From the NCBI GenBank assembly GCA_015259125.1, contig JABZGR010000025.1:1-33002 (forward strand): a stretch of 33,002 bases of DNA, read 5' to 3'. Position numbers and translations under genes: made by a program. Source of the DNA: Alloprevotella tannerae (lineage in GTDB: Bacteria > Bacteroidota > Bacteroidia > Bacteroidales > Bacteroidaceae). This document shows, in pieces, positions 1 through 7,123 of the stretch; the first letter of the stretch is position 1; every line of letters begins with the position of its first letter. The notes below the pieces were generated by a model. The model had not been told where the DNA came from, did no database searches, and was given only the letters and a program-made list of their open reading frames with translations.

Positions 1-19
1 GACCAAGCCTAAGGGCTTG
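1..19 (+). repeat. 3' terminal hairpin of a truncated three-hairpin repeat
   Basis: GACCAAGCCTAAGGGCTTG, the last hairpin of the plus-orientation repeat described at 436-537. The rest of that copy lies outside the window. Its first 16 bases are identical to the last 16 bases of the window. Confidence 0.85.
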
Positions 20-295
20 TTTTTGTACATTTTTCCTTACCGCTCAACTCTCTATACTTGCTATGGAATATGGCCGATTCTTCGCCCAAAATCACAATAA
101 TATCGTATAATCTTGCCCACCAATACCGCATCACCGTCCAAGTCACAGTGTCAAAATCCCCGATTCCATCGATGAAATCCACATAATCCTTATACAATAT
201 CGCCCACAAATAACTTTATCGCAACCGGACACACCTATGAACGCACCAACCTCCCGATTGAAACAACATAATCCTCGCGCATTCTCACCCGCCAA

Positions 296-394
296 TAACC
301 CCATCGGGGTTAGTCTCTTGGTAGGGCAGGATTGACGCATAGCGTCAACCCTGCCACGAATCAAGGGTTCAATGCCAACCCCACAGGGTTGGTC
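296..394 (-). repeat. Three-hairpin REP-like element, minus orientation (copy 1)
   Basis: A 99-bp element. Read on the minus strand it starts with GACCAACCC-loop-GGGGTTG and ends with GACTAACCCC-gat-GGGGTTA. Between them is a longer central hairpin built on TTGACGC-nnn-GCGTCAA inside GGCAG/CTGCC-type flanks. Each end hairpin is preceded by the trinucleotide GAC, like the short conserved tag 5' of the palindrome in REP sequences. It is the same family as the plus-strand elements but has a different central stem. It pairs with the element at 436-537; the same pair recurs at 31323-31565. Confidence 0.85.
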
Positions 395-435
395 TCTCAA
401 AACACCCTAATTCATATACGCGGAAAACCTTGAAA

Positions 436-537
436 GACCAACCCTATGGGGTTGCAAAACGGCGTGGCCCATTAAACAGGGTTAAAGCGCTATGCACTTT
501 AACCCTGCTCTGCCAAAAGACCAAGCCTAAGGGCTTG
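436..537 (+). repeat. Three-hairpin REP-like element, plus orientation (copy 1)
   Basis: A 102-bp element made of GACCAACCCTATGGGGTTG, a central hairpin CAGGGTTAAAG / CTTTAACCCTG with loop cgctatgca, then GACCAAGCCTAAGGGCTTG. Both end hairpins have a 6-bp stem and a four-base loop. The central stem differs in sequence from other copies yet still pairs fully. The copy at 31464-31565 is nearly identical, including the flanking bases. Confidence 0.85.
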
Positions 538-807
538 TTTGCGTGCTTTTTATCTCATATGAACAAGTAAACTTGCTGCGGGATATGGCCGATTTCCCGC
601 TTAAAATCATATAATGCCCACGCAACCTTGCCCGCCAATACCCCATTGCAACCAATGGCAATTATGAATGAGATACTTTTCTACCTAAAATCACATACTC
701 CCTACGCGACCTCCTTTATAAATAAGCGCATCGCCGCGACCTCGCATCTGTTCATGCACCCATCCCCCGCTTAAAATTACATCATTTCTACGCACTTCCA
801 CTCGCAA

Positions 808-906
808 TAACCCCATCGGGGTTAGTCTTTTGGCAGGGCAGCGTTGACGCTGTGCGTCAACGCTGCCTCGGATCAAGGGTTCAATGACAACCCCATAGGG
901 TTGGTC
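808..906 (-). repeat. Three-hairpin REP-like element, minus orientation, next to the RAYT stop codon
   Basis: A 99-bp copy with central stem GTTGACGC / GCGTCAAC (loop tgt). It ends 35 bp beyond the 3' end of the transposase-like gene at 942-1394 and has the same orientation as that gene. RAYT genes are known to be flanked by the repeats they act on. Confidence 0.85.
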
Positions 907-941
907 TCTCAAAACGGCCCAATGGTTATATAGATAATACT

Positions 942-1394
942 TTATTTCCAATAGTGATGATCCGAATCAATACCGGCATTTCTTAATAAAGCTTCAAGTT
1001 CACTATATGTTGATCGCTTCTGATGATGTTCTTTTTGAGTAATAATATATTGATACACGGATTTTTTGAATTTACGCGAGACGGAGAAGCCGGCATAACC
1101 TGATTGCCAATAAAAGTTGTGATAATATATGCTATCACATTCTTTGAGAAAACGAGATGAAAGACGTTTAATCTCTTTTATAAATGTCGATAAGGATATT
1201 TCCGGTGATAAAGTTGTAAGTAGATGAAGGTGATCGCCCGGACCGTTTGCAATAATACAAGAACATCCATAGTTCTCACAGGTATCCTTTATAAATATGT
1301 TGAGTCGTCGTTGATCTATATCTCTAATGGTTGGAGCAGATACTTTTTTGTGAAATACACAATGTATGAGTAGATGACAAAGAGTTTGTGGCAT
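942..1394 (-). CDS. IS200-like (Y1 HUH) transposase, probable RAYT
   Basis: A 150-residue single-domain protein of the IS200-like Y1 transposase fold (PF01797). The HUH motif is His55-Leu-His57 in GDHLHLL. The nucleophile is most likely Tyr116 in VYQYIITQKEHH, with the family's conserved Gln120 one turn later. The segment WQSGYAGFSVS (96-106) is also typical. Such enzymes cut and rejoin single-stranded hairpin DNA. I chose the ATG at 1394, giving MPQTL like relatives; a TTG at 1418 would only add eight residues. No tnpB partner is present. Repeats of one family lie 35 bp from its 3' end and 128 bp upstream of its start, and over a dozen copies are in the window. This favours a domesticated REP-associated transposase over an ordinary insertion sequence. 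A mobile IS200 element remains possible. Confidence 0.85.
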   Translation of the reverse strand: MPQTLCHLLIHCVFHKKVSAPTIRDIDQRRLNIFIKDTCENYGCSCIIANGPGDHLHLLTTLSPEISLSTFIKEIKRLSSRFLKECDSIYYHNFYWQSGYAGFSVSRKFKKSVYQYIITQKEHHQKRSTYSELEALLRNAGIDSDHHYWK

Positions 1395-1522
1395 AGCTAT
1401 TTTTATGGTATGCTGCAAAAATACGTATCTTTAATTAAATAACAATTGGATATTAGGTAGTTTTATTCTCTAACTTATAAAAACAATGTAGTCTCATATA
1501 TTTACTACGGCGAGAGCTAAAA

Positions 1523-1620
1523 GACCAACCCTAAGGGGTTGCCCTCTTGCGACACACTATGGCATGGTTGTCGCTTCACTCCAACACCTGCCCTGCCAAA
1601 TGACCAAGCCTAAGGGCTTG
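1523..1620 (+). repeat. Three-hairpin REP-like element, plus orientation, upstream of the RAYT gene
   Basis: A 98-bp copy with both TAAG-loop end hairpins. The central stem is degraded here (GGCATGGTTG on the 5' side), whereas most plus copies read GGCAGGGTTG. It lies 128 bp 5' of the transposase start and in the opposite orientation. Confidence 0.85.
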
Positions 1621-1724
1621 CCTTTATGTGTTTTACCTTATCGTCCGATCTTATAAACTTACTGTAGAGAAAGGCCGATTGTCCGCCTAAAATCACATCA
1701 TCCTTGCGCACTTTCACTTGCTAA

Positions 1725-1823
1725 TAACCCCATTGGGGTTAGTCTCTTGGCAGGGCAGTGTTGACGCACAGCGTCAACGCTGCCACGAATCAAGGGTTTA
1801 ATGGCAACCCCGTAGGGTTGGTC
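1725..1823 (-). repeat. Three-hairpin REP-like element, minus orientation, at the edge of a duplicated module
   Basis: A 99-bp copy with central stem GTTGACGC-aca-GCGTCAAC. The sequence immediately after it (from about 1824) is near-identical to that after the copy at 31838-31936. It marks the left boundary of a ~1.1-kb segment carrying the HU-like gene that is present twice in the window. Confidence 0.85.
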
Positions 1824-1996
1824 TTTCAAAAACACGCCGATTTACGAGTAAAGGGCGCCTCATGCTTTTACGGGAATGCGCAAAAAGTAATGTAAAAACG
1901 GAGGCAATGTTCAAAAAAGGACGGTTTCATCGAAGATTCAGCTACAAAACAACACCGCCTTATGCACCCCAATCCACCCGTCTCCGCACCCTCGCC

Positions 1997-2106
1997 AAAC
2001 TTTCACCTATGATAGGAAAAATTCTCTTATAAGACAATTTTAATTTGCCTATAAGAAAGTTCAAACTTTCACCTAAGAAACTTTTTCCGATCATAGGTGA
2101 AAGTTT
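1997..2106. repeat. Long palindrome enclosing short tandem repeats (copy 1)
   Basis: Outer arms AAACTTTCACCTATGAT (1997-2013) and its exact complement at 2090-2106 give 17 perfect base pairs. An inner GGAAAAA/TTTTTCC pairing follows. The interior carries three imperfect repeats of a CCTATAAGACAATT-like unit about 22-24 bp apart. It sits beyond the terminator of the HU-like gene, so it is probably not in that transcript. In the second copy (32109-32230) a base pair of the outer stem is changed on both sides together. Confidence 0.7.
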
Positions 2107-2160
2107 CAATAATCCCTATCCCTGCGCGACCGAAAAACGGCCAATTTTTGACAAAATACG

Positions 2161-2193
2161 AAAAAACCGCGCTTTCATCGGTTGAAAACGCGG
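2161..2193 (-). terminator. Intrinsic terminator of the HU-like gene (copy 1)
   Basis: On the minus strand CCGCGTTTTCA pairs with TGAAAGCGCGG (11 bp with one G-T pair, loop of 5) and is followed by six T. It lies about 50 bp past the stop codon at 2246 and is conserved in the second copy. Confidence 0.85.
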
Positions 2194-2245
2194 CCTTTGC
2201 TAAATGTAATTTTTTGCCGGCACTAAGCTGTGCCTCAATCCTCAA

Positions 2246-2656
2246 CTACTTCGCATTTCGAATATCGTCCTGCGCACCGAAGATTAAGTTGCGCTTGTCG
2301 AGAGCCATACGCATCGTACTGCTTTTCGTAAATCGCACGCTCACGCGCTTAATGAGATTTACTCCTTTTTCCTTTGCCTCTTTCGCCGTCTTTACGCCCT
2401 CGCCGTGCATCGTCAAGCGAAAAGAGCCAAGGTCTCCTAAGCGAACGGAGTTACCATCCGCGAGTGTTTGGAGAATCTCATATTGCAGGGCATCCAATAC
2501 CGCCTTGACGGAGGCAGAAGATACGCCCGAACGTTTCTCGATGCGCCCGACAATCGTGCGCAACATCACGGGCACGCCCGGCGCCATCTGCGGATAAAAT
2601 TTCACTTGATCTCTCTTGAGCGGATTTTTCTTCGCTCTAATGACGAATTTAATCAT
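2246..2656 (-). CDS. HU-like DNA-binding protein (HU_rel/HU-HIG family), copy 1
   Basis: A 136-residue basic protein of the Bacteroidota HU-related family (TIGR01201/PF18291 type). A short N-terminal extension (MIKFVIRAKKNP) precedes an HU-like fold from about residue 30 to 115. The family signature is seen in the alternating helices around SGVSSASVKAVLDAL and in the strand VRLGDLGSFRLTMHGEG. The Lys/Arg-rich segment that follows would form the DNA-gripping arm. Such proteins bind and bend DNA; the target here is unknown. It has its own promoter and terminator and lies inside the repeat array. A close paralogue (32359-32769) differs at only a few residues, and a more distant one is fused to a winged helix at 13152-13754. 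Confidence 0.85.
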   Translation of the reverse strand: MIKFVIRAKKNPLKRDQVKFYPQMAPGVPVMLRTIVGRIEKRSGVSSASVKAVLDALQYEILQTLADGNSVRLGDLGSFRLTMHGEGVKTAKEAKEKGVNLIKRVSVRFTKSSTMRMALDKRNLIFGAQDDIRNAK

Positions 2657-2715
2657 TGTGGTATAGATTTAATAGATGAATAATATACGCAAGGACGCTC
2701 CTCGCCCTTGCGTAT

Positions 2716-2748
2716 GCAAAGGTAAACAATTCTACTGAGCCGGCCAAA
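2716..2748 (-). promoter_or_regulatory. Bacteroidota-type promoter of the HU-like gene (copy 1)
   Basis: Reading the minus strand: TTTG (2745-2748), 20 nt, then TACCTTTGC (2716-2724). This is an exact match to the TAnnTTTGC -7 element and the TTTG -33 element. The start codon is about 60 nt downstream. A 10-bp hairpin (2685-2715) would lie at the start of the transcript; it is much weaker in the second gene copy. Confidence 0.8.
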
Positions 2749-2795
2749 CGTGTGATAATCGCTTGACTATTAGCTGATATGCGACCGATTTGAAA

Positions 2796-2893
2796 GACCA
2801 ACCCTAAGGGGTTGCACTTTCGCGATGGATTATGGCAGGGTTGTCGCTTCGCTCCAACGCCTGCCCTGTCAAAAGACCAAGCCTAAGGGCTTG
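2796..2893 (+). repeat. Three-hairpin REP-like element, plus orientation
   Basis: A 98-bp copy with central stem GGCAGGGTTG / CAACGCCTGCC around tcgcttcgctc. It lies 47 bp upstream of the HU-like gene's promoter. It is followed in tandem by another plus copy after 72 bp. Confidence 0.85.
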
Positions 2894-2965
2894 TGTTGCG
2901 GGGATGAGCTTTGCCGGTTTGGGTTTATCTGTGTATTTACACGCCTATCAGTGGACATTTTGAGA

Positions 2966-3063
2966 GACCAACCCTAAGGGGTTGCACTTTTGCGGCGAAC
3001 TATGGCAGGGTTGTCGCTTTGCTCCAACGCCTGCCCTGCCAAAAGACCAAGCCTAAGGGCTTG
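2966..3063 (+). repeat. Three-hairpin REP-like element, plus orientation
   Basis: A tandem neighbour of the copy at 2796-2893, with the same central stem. The DNA between the two copies is only loosely similar to the other spacers. Confidence 0.85.
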
Positions 3064-3180
3064 TTGGGGATGTTTTGCGCGTTTACATTCGAGTTTATAA
3101 TTGCTTTGGATCAATAACACGTATACGTGTCAGAATTTCCGCGTGAATTTGTATCGTTTCCGCATAGTTTCGTCCACCAA

Positions 3181-3279
3181 TAACCCCATCGGGGTTAGTC
3201 CTTTGGTAGGGCAGTGTTGACGCACAGCGTCAACGCTGCCTCGGAGCATAACTAAATTGACAACCCCATAGGGTTGGTC
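3181..3279 (-). repeat. Three-hairpin REP-like element, minus orientation
   Basis: A 99-bp copy with central stem GTTGACGC-aca-GCGTCAAC. Together with 3796-3894 it belongs to a subgroup reading tcctttggtagggcag on the plus strand and tcggagcata after the stem. Confidence 0.85.
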
Positions 3280-3320
3280 TTTCAAAAACAAGCCAACGCC
3301 CGCCGGCGGAAACCCTGAAG

Positions 3321-3339
3321 GGCCAAATCTAAGGGCTTG
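3321..3339 (+). repeat. Solo 3' hairpin of the repeat family, degenerate
   Basis: GGCCAAATCTAAGGGCTTG corresponds to the terminal hairpin only. The first hairpin and the central stem are missing, so this is a partial or eroded copy. Confidence 0.6.
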
Positions 3340-3411
3340 TGTCGCAGGGGTGGGCTTTGGTGGTTTGATTTATCAGCATATACAAACGGCTATATGCGGA
3401 CGATTTTGAAA

Positions 3412-3508
3412 GACCAACCCTAAGGGTTACCCTTTTGCGGCGGACTATGGCAGGGTTGTCGCTTTGCTCCAACACCAGCCCTGCCAAGAGACCAAGCCTA
3501 AGGGCTTG
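3412..3508 (+). repeat. Three-hairpin REP-like element, plus orientation
   Basis: A 97-bp copy. The first hairpin is damaged (GACCAACCCTAAGGGTTAC); the central stem and last hairpin are intact. Confidence 0.8.
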
Positions 3509-3580
3509 CTATTGCGGATGTGAACTTTAGTGGCTTAATTTATAAACATATTCCAACGGAGATAAGCGACCAATTTGAAA

Positions 3581-3680
3581 GACCAACCCTAAGGGGTTGC
3601 ACTTCGCGCTAGACTTAGGCAGGGTTAAGCCGCTTCGCATCTTAACCCTGCCCTGCCAAAGGACCAACCCTAAGGGGTTG
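3581..3680 (+). repeat. Three-hairpin REP-like element, plus orientation, variant central stem
   Basis: A 100-bp copy whose central stem is GGCAGGGTTAAG / CTTAACCCTGCC, different from its neighbours on both arms. Both end hairpins are the GACCAACCCTAAGGGGTTG form, instead of one C-type and one G-type. Confidence 0.85.
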
Positions 3681-3795
3681 TTTTTGAGGGTGTAGTTTTG
3701 TCGGTTTAATTTTGTGTTACCTTTGACATAAATAAATATGAGGCTAACATTTGCACGCCTAAAATCGTCAACTATCGCTCACTTCCGTCCACCAA

Positions 3796-3894
3796 TAACC
3801 CCATCGGGGTTAGTCCTTTGGTAGGGCAGTGTTGACGCACAGCGTCAACGCTGCCTCGGAGCATAGGTTAATTGACAACCCCTTAGGGTTGGTC
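3796..3894 (-). repeat. Three-hairpin REP-like element, minus orientation
   Basis: A 99-bp copy near the right end of the left array. The 115-bp spacer between 3680 and 3796 contains the recurrent cgcctaaaatc motif, which also precedes the other minus copies. The true repeating unit is therefore plus element, spacer, minus element. Confidence 0.85.
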
Positions 3895-3934
3895 TTTCAA
3901 AACAAGCGAATGCCCGCCAGTAGAAAGGGTTAAC

Positions 3935-3953
3935 GGCCAAGCCTAAGAGCTTG
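3935..3953 (+). repeat. Solo 3' hairpin of the repeat family
   Basis: GGCCAAGCCTAAGAGCTTG is an isolated, slightly mismatched terminal hairpin and the last trace of the family before the GH84 gene. Confidence 0.6.
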
Positions 3954-4311
3954 CGTTGCCAGGGGGAGCCTTGTCAGATGAAGTTAGCAATTGCCTTGCG
4001 ATCATTGACCTGAATGATAGTAAACTTTTTGGCCTAATAACTTATAAACCTATCGCAAGTTTGGTTGCACATTACTGATCATATCACGATTTACTACAAT
4101 TCTTCGATAAAAAGTTTAGGTATTCGTGATGCGAATCTTCTATTAAAGGAATTTTTAATGTGCGGTGAGGGGTTAAAGTCATTTTAATTTCTTTTTTTTG
4201 CAGGTAAAATTTCTTGTTTTACGGAGGGAACTATCGGGTTGCCTCTCTTTGTCGGCTTGAACTTATGTAGAAGTATGTGGTAAGTCGGCTGCTAAATATT
4301 GAAGAACTTAC
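3954..4311. other. Intergenic region upstream of the GH84 gene
   Basis: AT-rich stretch without a convincing ORF. It must hold the promoter of the gene starting at 4312. The best -7-like site is TCTCTTTG at 4244-4251, but no TTTG lies at the right distance, so I make no promoter call. Confidence 0.5.
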
Positions 4312-6900
4312 ATGAAACAAAAGAAACGATTCGTGGCTTTCGCTTGGGGTTTATGCGCCCTGGCGGCTGCTTATGCACAGAGCAATGAGTTTGACCTAAG
4401 TAGTCAGCGCTTGGAGGTGCAGTGGGTCAATCCGGCTCCGGGAGAGAAGATGGATCATCACGGACTTGTGGTCAATCCCACGCCGCGTTATATGAAGCTG
4501 ACGAATGAGGGAACGATCGATATTAGTGGCGGCGTAAAGTTGGAGTCGCCTCTGCCGACGCTTAAAGAGGCTTGGGACTATCGGGGCGATATTGACTTTC
4601 TCGTTCATACGCCCAAGGGCTTCCCGCTGCGGCTGCAATTTGCAAAGATACCGGTGATTATAGAGAAAGGCTATGAGGGTAGTCCGGTTGCAGATGGTGC
4701 CTATTCGTTGCGCATTACGAAGAAGGGTATCAGCATTATGGCTGCGAACGATTTAGGACTCTTCTATGGCATCCAGACTTTGCGACAATTGATGGAGAGT
4801 CCGGCTGTGGAGGGTGGAAAGAAGCTTCCTTGCCTCGAGATTAGTGACGCGCCGGTCTTTCCTTATCGTGGTGTCGTAGAGGGCTTTTATGGGCCACCTT
4901 GGTCGCACGCTGTGCGTTTGTCGCTGATTGATTGGTATGGCAAGTATAAACTTAACACCTATATCTATGGCCCTAAAGATGATCCTTATCATAGTGCTCC
5001 GAATTGGCGACTGCCTTATCCCGTGAAGGAGCAGCAGCAGATTAAGGAACTGGTTGAGGCCTGCCATAAGAATCGGGTAGACTTCGTTTGGGCTGTGCAT
5101 CCGGGAAAGGATATTAAATGGAACGAAGAAGATTATCAGAACCTCGTGCATAAGTTTGATCTTATGTATGCTGACGGTGTGCGCTCGTTTGCCATCTTCT
5201 TTGATGATATTGAAGGCGAGGGCACTAATCCGAACCGACAAGTAGAACTGCTGAATCGTCTGACCGAGGAGTTTGTGAAAGCGAAAGGTGACGTGTCGCC
5301 ACTTATTGTTTGCCCTACGGACTATTCCAAGTTGTGGGCAAAGGCCGGCGAAGATGGACCTTTGAGTATCTATGGCCGAACGCTCGACCCCTCTATTCGC
5401 GTGTTTTGGACGGGCGATGTGGTTTGCAGTGACGTGACAAAGGAGACGCTCGATTGGGTCGATAGTCGCATCAAGCGCCCGGCTTTCTTCTGGTGGAACT
5501 ATGCGGTAACCGACTATGCCCGCCATATTATCTTGCAAGGGCCGGTTTATGGCTTGGACAATTCGCTTACGAATCAAGATATGTGCGGACTTGTGAGCAA
5601 TCCGATGGAGCACGGCGCGGCTTCAAAGCTGTCGCTTTATAGTGTTGCCGATTATACTTGGAATCCAAAGGACTACAATCCGATTGATAGTTGGGAGCGT
5701 GGCTTGGAGGTGATGATGCCGCGTGCTAAGGAGGCTTATCGCACCTTTGCGATTCACTCGGCCGATACGGAGACGGGCTATCGGCGCGATGAATCGTGGG
5801 AGACGGTCATTTTCAGATTATCCAACTACACGCGCGGGAAACGTGACGATCTGTATCAAGAATTTGAGCGTGTGGCGAAAGCGCCGGCTGAGATCGAGGC
5901 CGGTTGCACAGACCCACAATTGCTGAAAGAGTTGAGGCCGTGGCTCATAGAGTGTGGCAAACTCGGCGAGCGAGGTAAGAAGGCTATCGAACTTATGGAT
6001 CTCTATCGCGCAGGCCATACGCAGAATTTCTGGCAAGATTATCTGAAGAATTGTATGCGTCCGGAGGATAAGAAAGCCTACGAGGCGCACAAGTTGGGCA
6101 CGATGAAGTTGCAACCCTTCTATGAGTTTGCGATGGAGGATCTGGCTGATGTCTTCTACGAACAGCTTTCGGGGCAAAAAGCATTCAGGCTGCGCGGCAT
6201 AGGAACATATAAAAGTATCAAGACGATGCAAAGTAGGTTGATGTTTGATGCGGATAGCGTGACGCACTACACCTCAGGCGTGTCTCAGAAAGATGGCGAC
6301 TGGATGGGCGTAGCGCTTCCTGAACTGACGGCCGTGAGCGATGTACACATTTTGCAAGGCAGAAATTCTAAAGATGATTGCGACTTCTATGACCACGCGA
6401 CTTTGGAATATTCTGTGGATGGCTATGCTTGGCAGCCATTGCTGGCTGATTTGAAGAATTGCTATGATATTTTGTGGCAGGGCGAGCCGGTGATGGCGCG
6501 TTATATACGTTTGCGCCGATTAGATTCTGCGCGCAAGAATTGGGCGGCCATACGCTCTTTCGTTGTGACGCCGGCCGATGGTGCTTCTGTGGTATTGAGT
6601 GATAGTAAAGCTACGGCTGAGAGGGTCGTAAATGCCTTTGATCGTCAATTGAACACAGCCTATAAGAGTACGCACGTCGTTTTGTTTGAAGTGCCGCGCG
6701 CTACGAGTGCTTACACCTTCCTGCTTGATTTGCCCAAAGATGGTTCTGTGCGCGTGTGTCAGTATGATAAGCGCAAACGTCTGAAGGCTGAGATGACTAC
6801 AGATAAATCGTTCTTTACGGTAGACGTTGCCAAGGGTGTGGATCATATCGAACTGGTCGGTAAGGCTGATGTATATGAGATCATTCCGAGGCGCATGTAA
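4312..6900 (+). CDS. Secreted GH84 family beta-N-acetylglucosaminidase (O-GlcNAcase/hyaluronidase-like)
   Basis: An 862-residue protein that begins with a signal peptide (residues 1-22, cleavage near AYA-QS). An N-terminal GH20b-like alpha/beta domain (about 30-165) precedes the GH84 catalytic barrel (PF07555, about 180-470). The barrel opens with YRGVVEGFYGPPW. The adjacent catalytic aspartates are Asp298-Asp299 in FFDDIEGEG, the pair that assists substrate-assisted hydrolysis in this family. A helical region follows, then a discoidin-like beta sandwich at about 650-770 that may bind carbohydrate. Family members remove terminal beta-GlcNAc from glycoproteins such as mucins. It is longer than minimal bacterial GH84 enzymes because of the C-terminal modules. 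It is a single gene with no SusC/D pair nearby and is convergent with the next gene. The exact substrate cannot be read from sequence. Confidence 0.92.
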   Translation: MKQKKRFVAFAWGLCALAAAYAQSNEFDLSSQRLEVQWVNPAPGEKMDHHGLVVNPTPRYMKLTNEGTIDISGGVKLESPLPTLKEAWDYRGDIDFLVHTPKGFPLRLQFAKIPVIIEKGYEGSPVADGAYSLRITKKGISIMAANDLGLFYGIQTLRQLMESPAVEGGKKLPCLEISDAPVFPYRGVVEGFYGPPWSHAVRLSLIDWYGKYKLNTYIYGPKDDPYHSAPNWRLPYPVKEQQQIKELVEACHKNRVDFVWAVHPGKDIKWNEEDYQNLVHKFDLMYADGVRSFAIFFDDIEGEGTNPNRQVELLNRLTEEFVKAKGDVSPLIVCPTDYSKLWAKAGEDGPLSIYGRTLDPSIRVFWTGDVVCSDVTKETLDWVDSRIKRPAFFWWNYAVTDYARHIILQGPVYGLDNSLTNQDMCGLVSNPMEHGAASKLSLYSVADYTWNPKDYNPIDSWERGLEVMMPRAKEAYRTFAIHSADTETGYRRDESWETVIFRLSNYTRGKRDDLYQEFERVAKAPAEIEAGCTDPQLLKELRPWLIECGKLGERGKKAIELMDLYRAGHTQNFWQDYLKNCMRPEDKKAYEAHKLGTMKLQPFYEFAMEDLADVFYEQLSGQKAFRLRGIGTYKSIKTMQSRLMFDADSVTHYTSGVSQKDGDWMGVALPELTAVSDVHILQGRNSKDDCDFYDHATLEYSVDGYAWQPLLADLKNCYDILWQGEPVMARYIRLRRLDSARKNWAAIRSFVVTPADGASVVLSDSKATAERVVNAFDRQLNTAYKSTHVVLFEVPRATSAYTFLLDLPKDGSVRVCQYDKRKRLKAEMTTDKSFFTVDVAKGVDHIELVGKADVYEIIPRRM

Positions 6901-6999
6901 GTGAATGGATAGGTCGTCACTTTGCCGCTGTCTGCGGTAGGGGGCGTCGTTTTGCCTTGCAGATTGCCTTCGTTATCGACAACAAGCCAACGAAAAACA

Positions 7000-7028
7000 G
7001 GGCTGACACCATTCATAGGTGTCAGCCC
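7000..7028. terminator. Bidirectional hairpin terminator between convergent genes
   Basis: GGGCTGACACC and GGTGTCAGCCC form an 11-bp perfect stem with a 7-base loop. It is flanked by five A on the left and TTT on the right, so it can serve the GH84 gene and, on the minus strand, the gene ending at 7124. Confidence 0.8.
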
Positions 7029-7077
7029 TTTAACAGTATCCTTAAAACTTTTATTGCGATTGCTGGAAAAGTTTTAG

Positions 7078-7114
7078 AAGAGGACTGCTGTCAATCGTTT
7101 GGCAGCAGCCTCTT
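7078..7114 (-). terminator. Hairpin just 3' of the 7124-8686 gene
   Basis: AAGAGG-a-CTGCTG pairs with CAGCAG-CCTCTT, with one bulged base. It starts about 10 bp beyond the stop codon. The T-run after it is poor, so the hairpin at 7000-7028 may do the actual termination. Confidence 0.5.
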
Positions 7115-7123
7115 ATGATAGGG

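Noticed and set aside
143..400. Similar minus-strand ORFs of about 85 codons at 143-400, 691-951 and 31691-31948, sharing a VDAxRQxCPxKRLTPMGLL-type segment
   Set aside because: The shared part is only the translation of the minus-orientation repeat. Sequences outside it are unrelated and no promoter is present. Their similarity reflects the DNA hairpins, not a protein family.
2911..3117. Plus-strand ORF across a plus-orientation repeat
   Set aside because: It runs through the hairpins and spacer with no recognisable protein features.
296..3953. Integron attC array or tRNA cluster as explanation of the hairpin repeats
   Set aside because: There is no integrase, no attC-like core sites, no gene cassettes between copies, and no tRNA arms or CCA ends. 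GAC-tagged small palindromes next to a Y1 transposase fit REP elements better.
4753..5613. 286-codon minus-strand ORF inside the GH84 gene
   Set aside because: It lies antisense to a well-supported enzyme with catalytic motifs; long antisense frames are common in genes of this composition.
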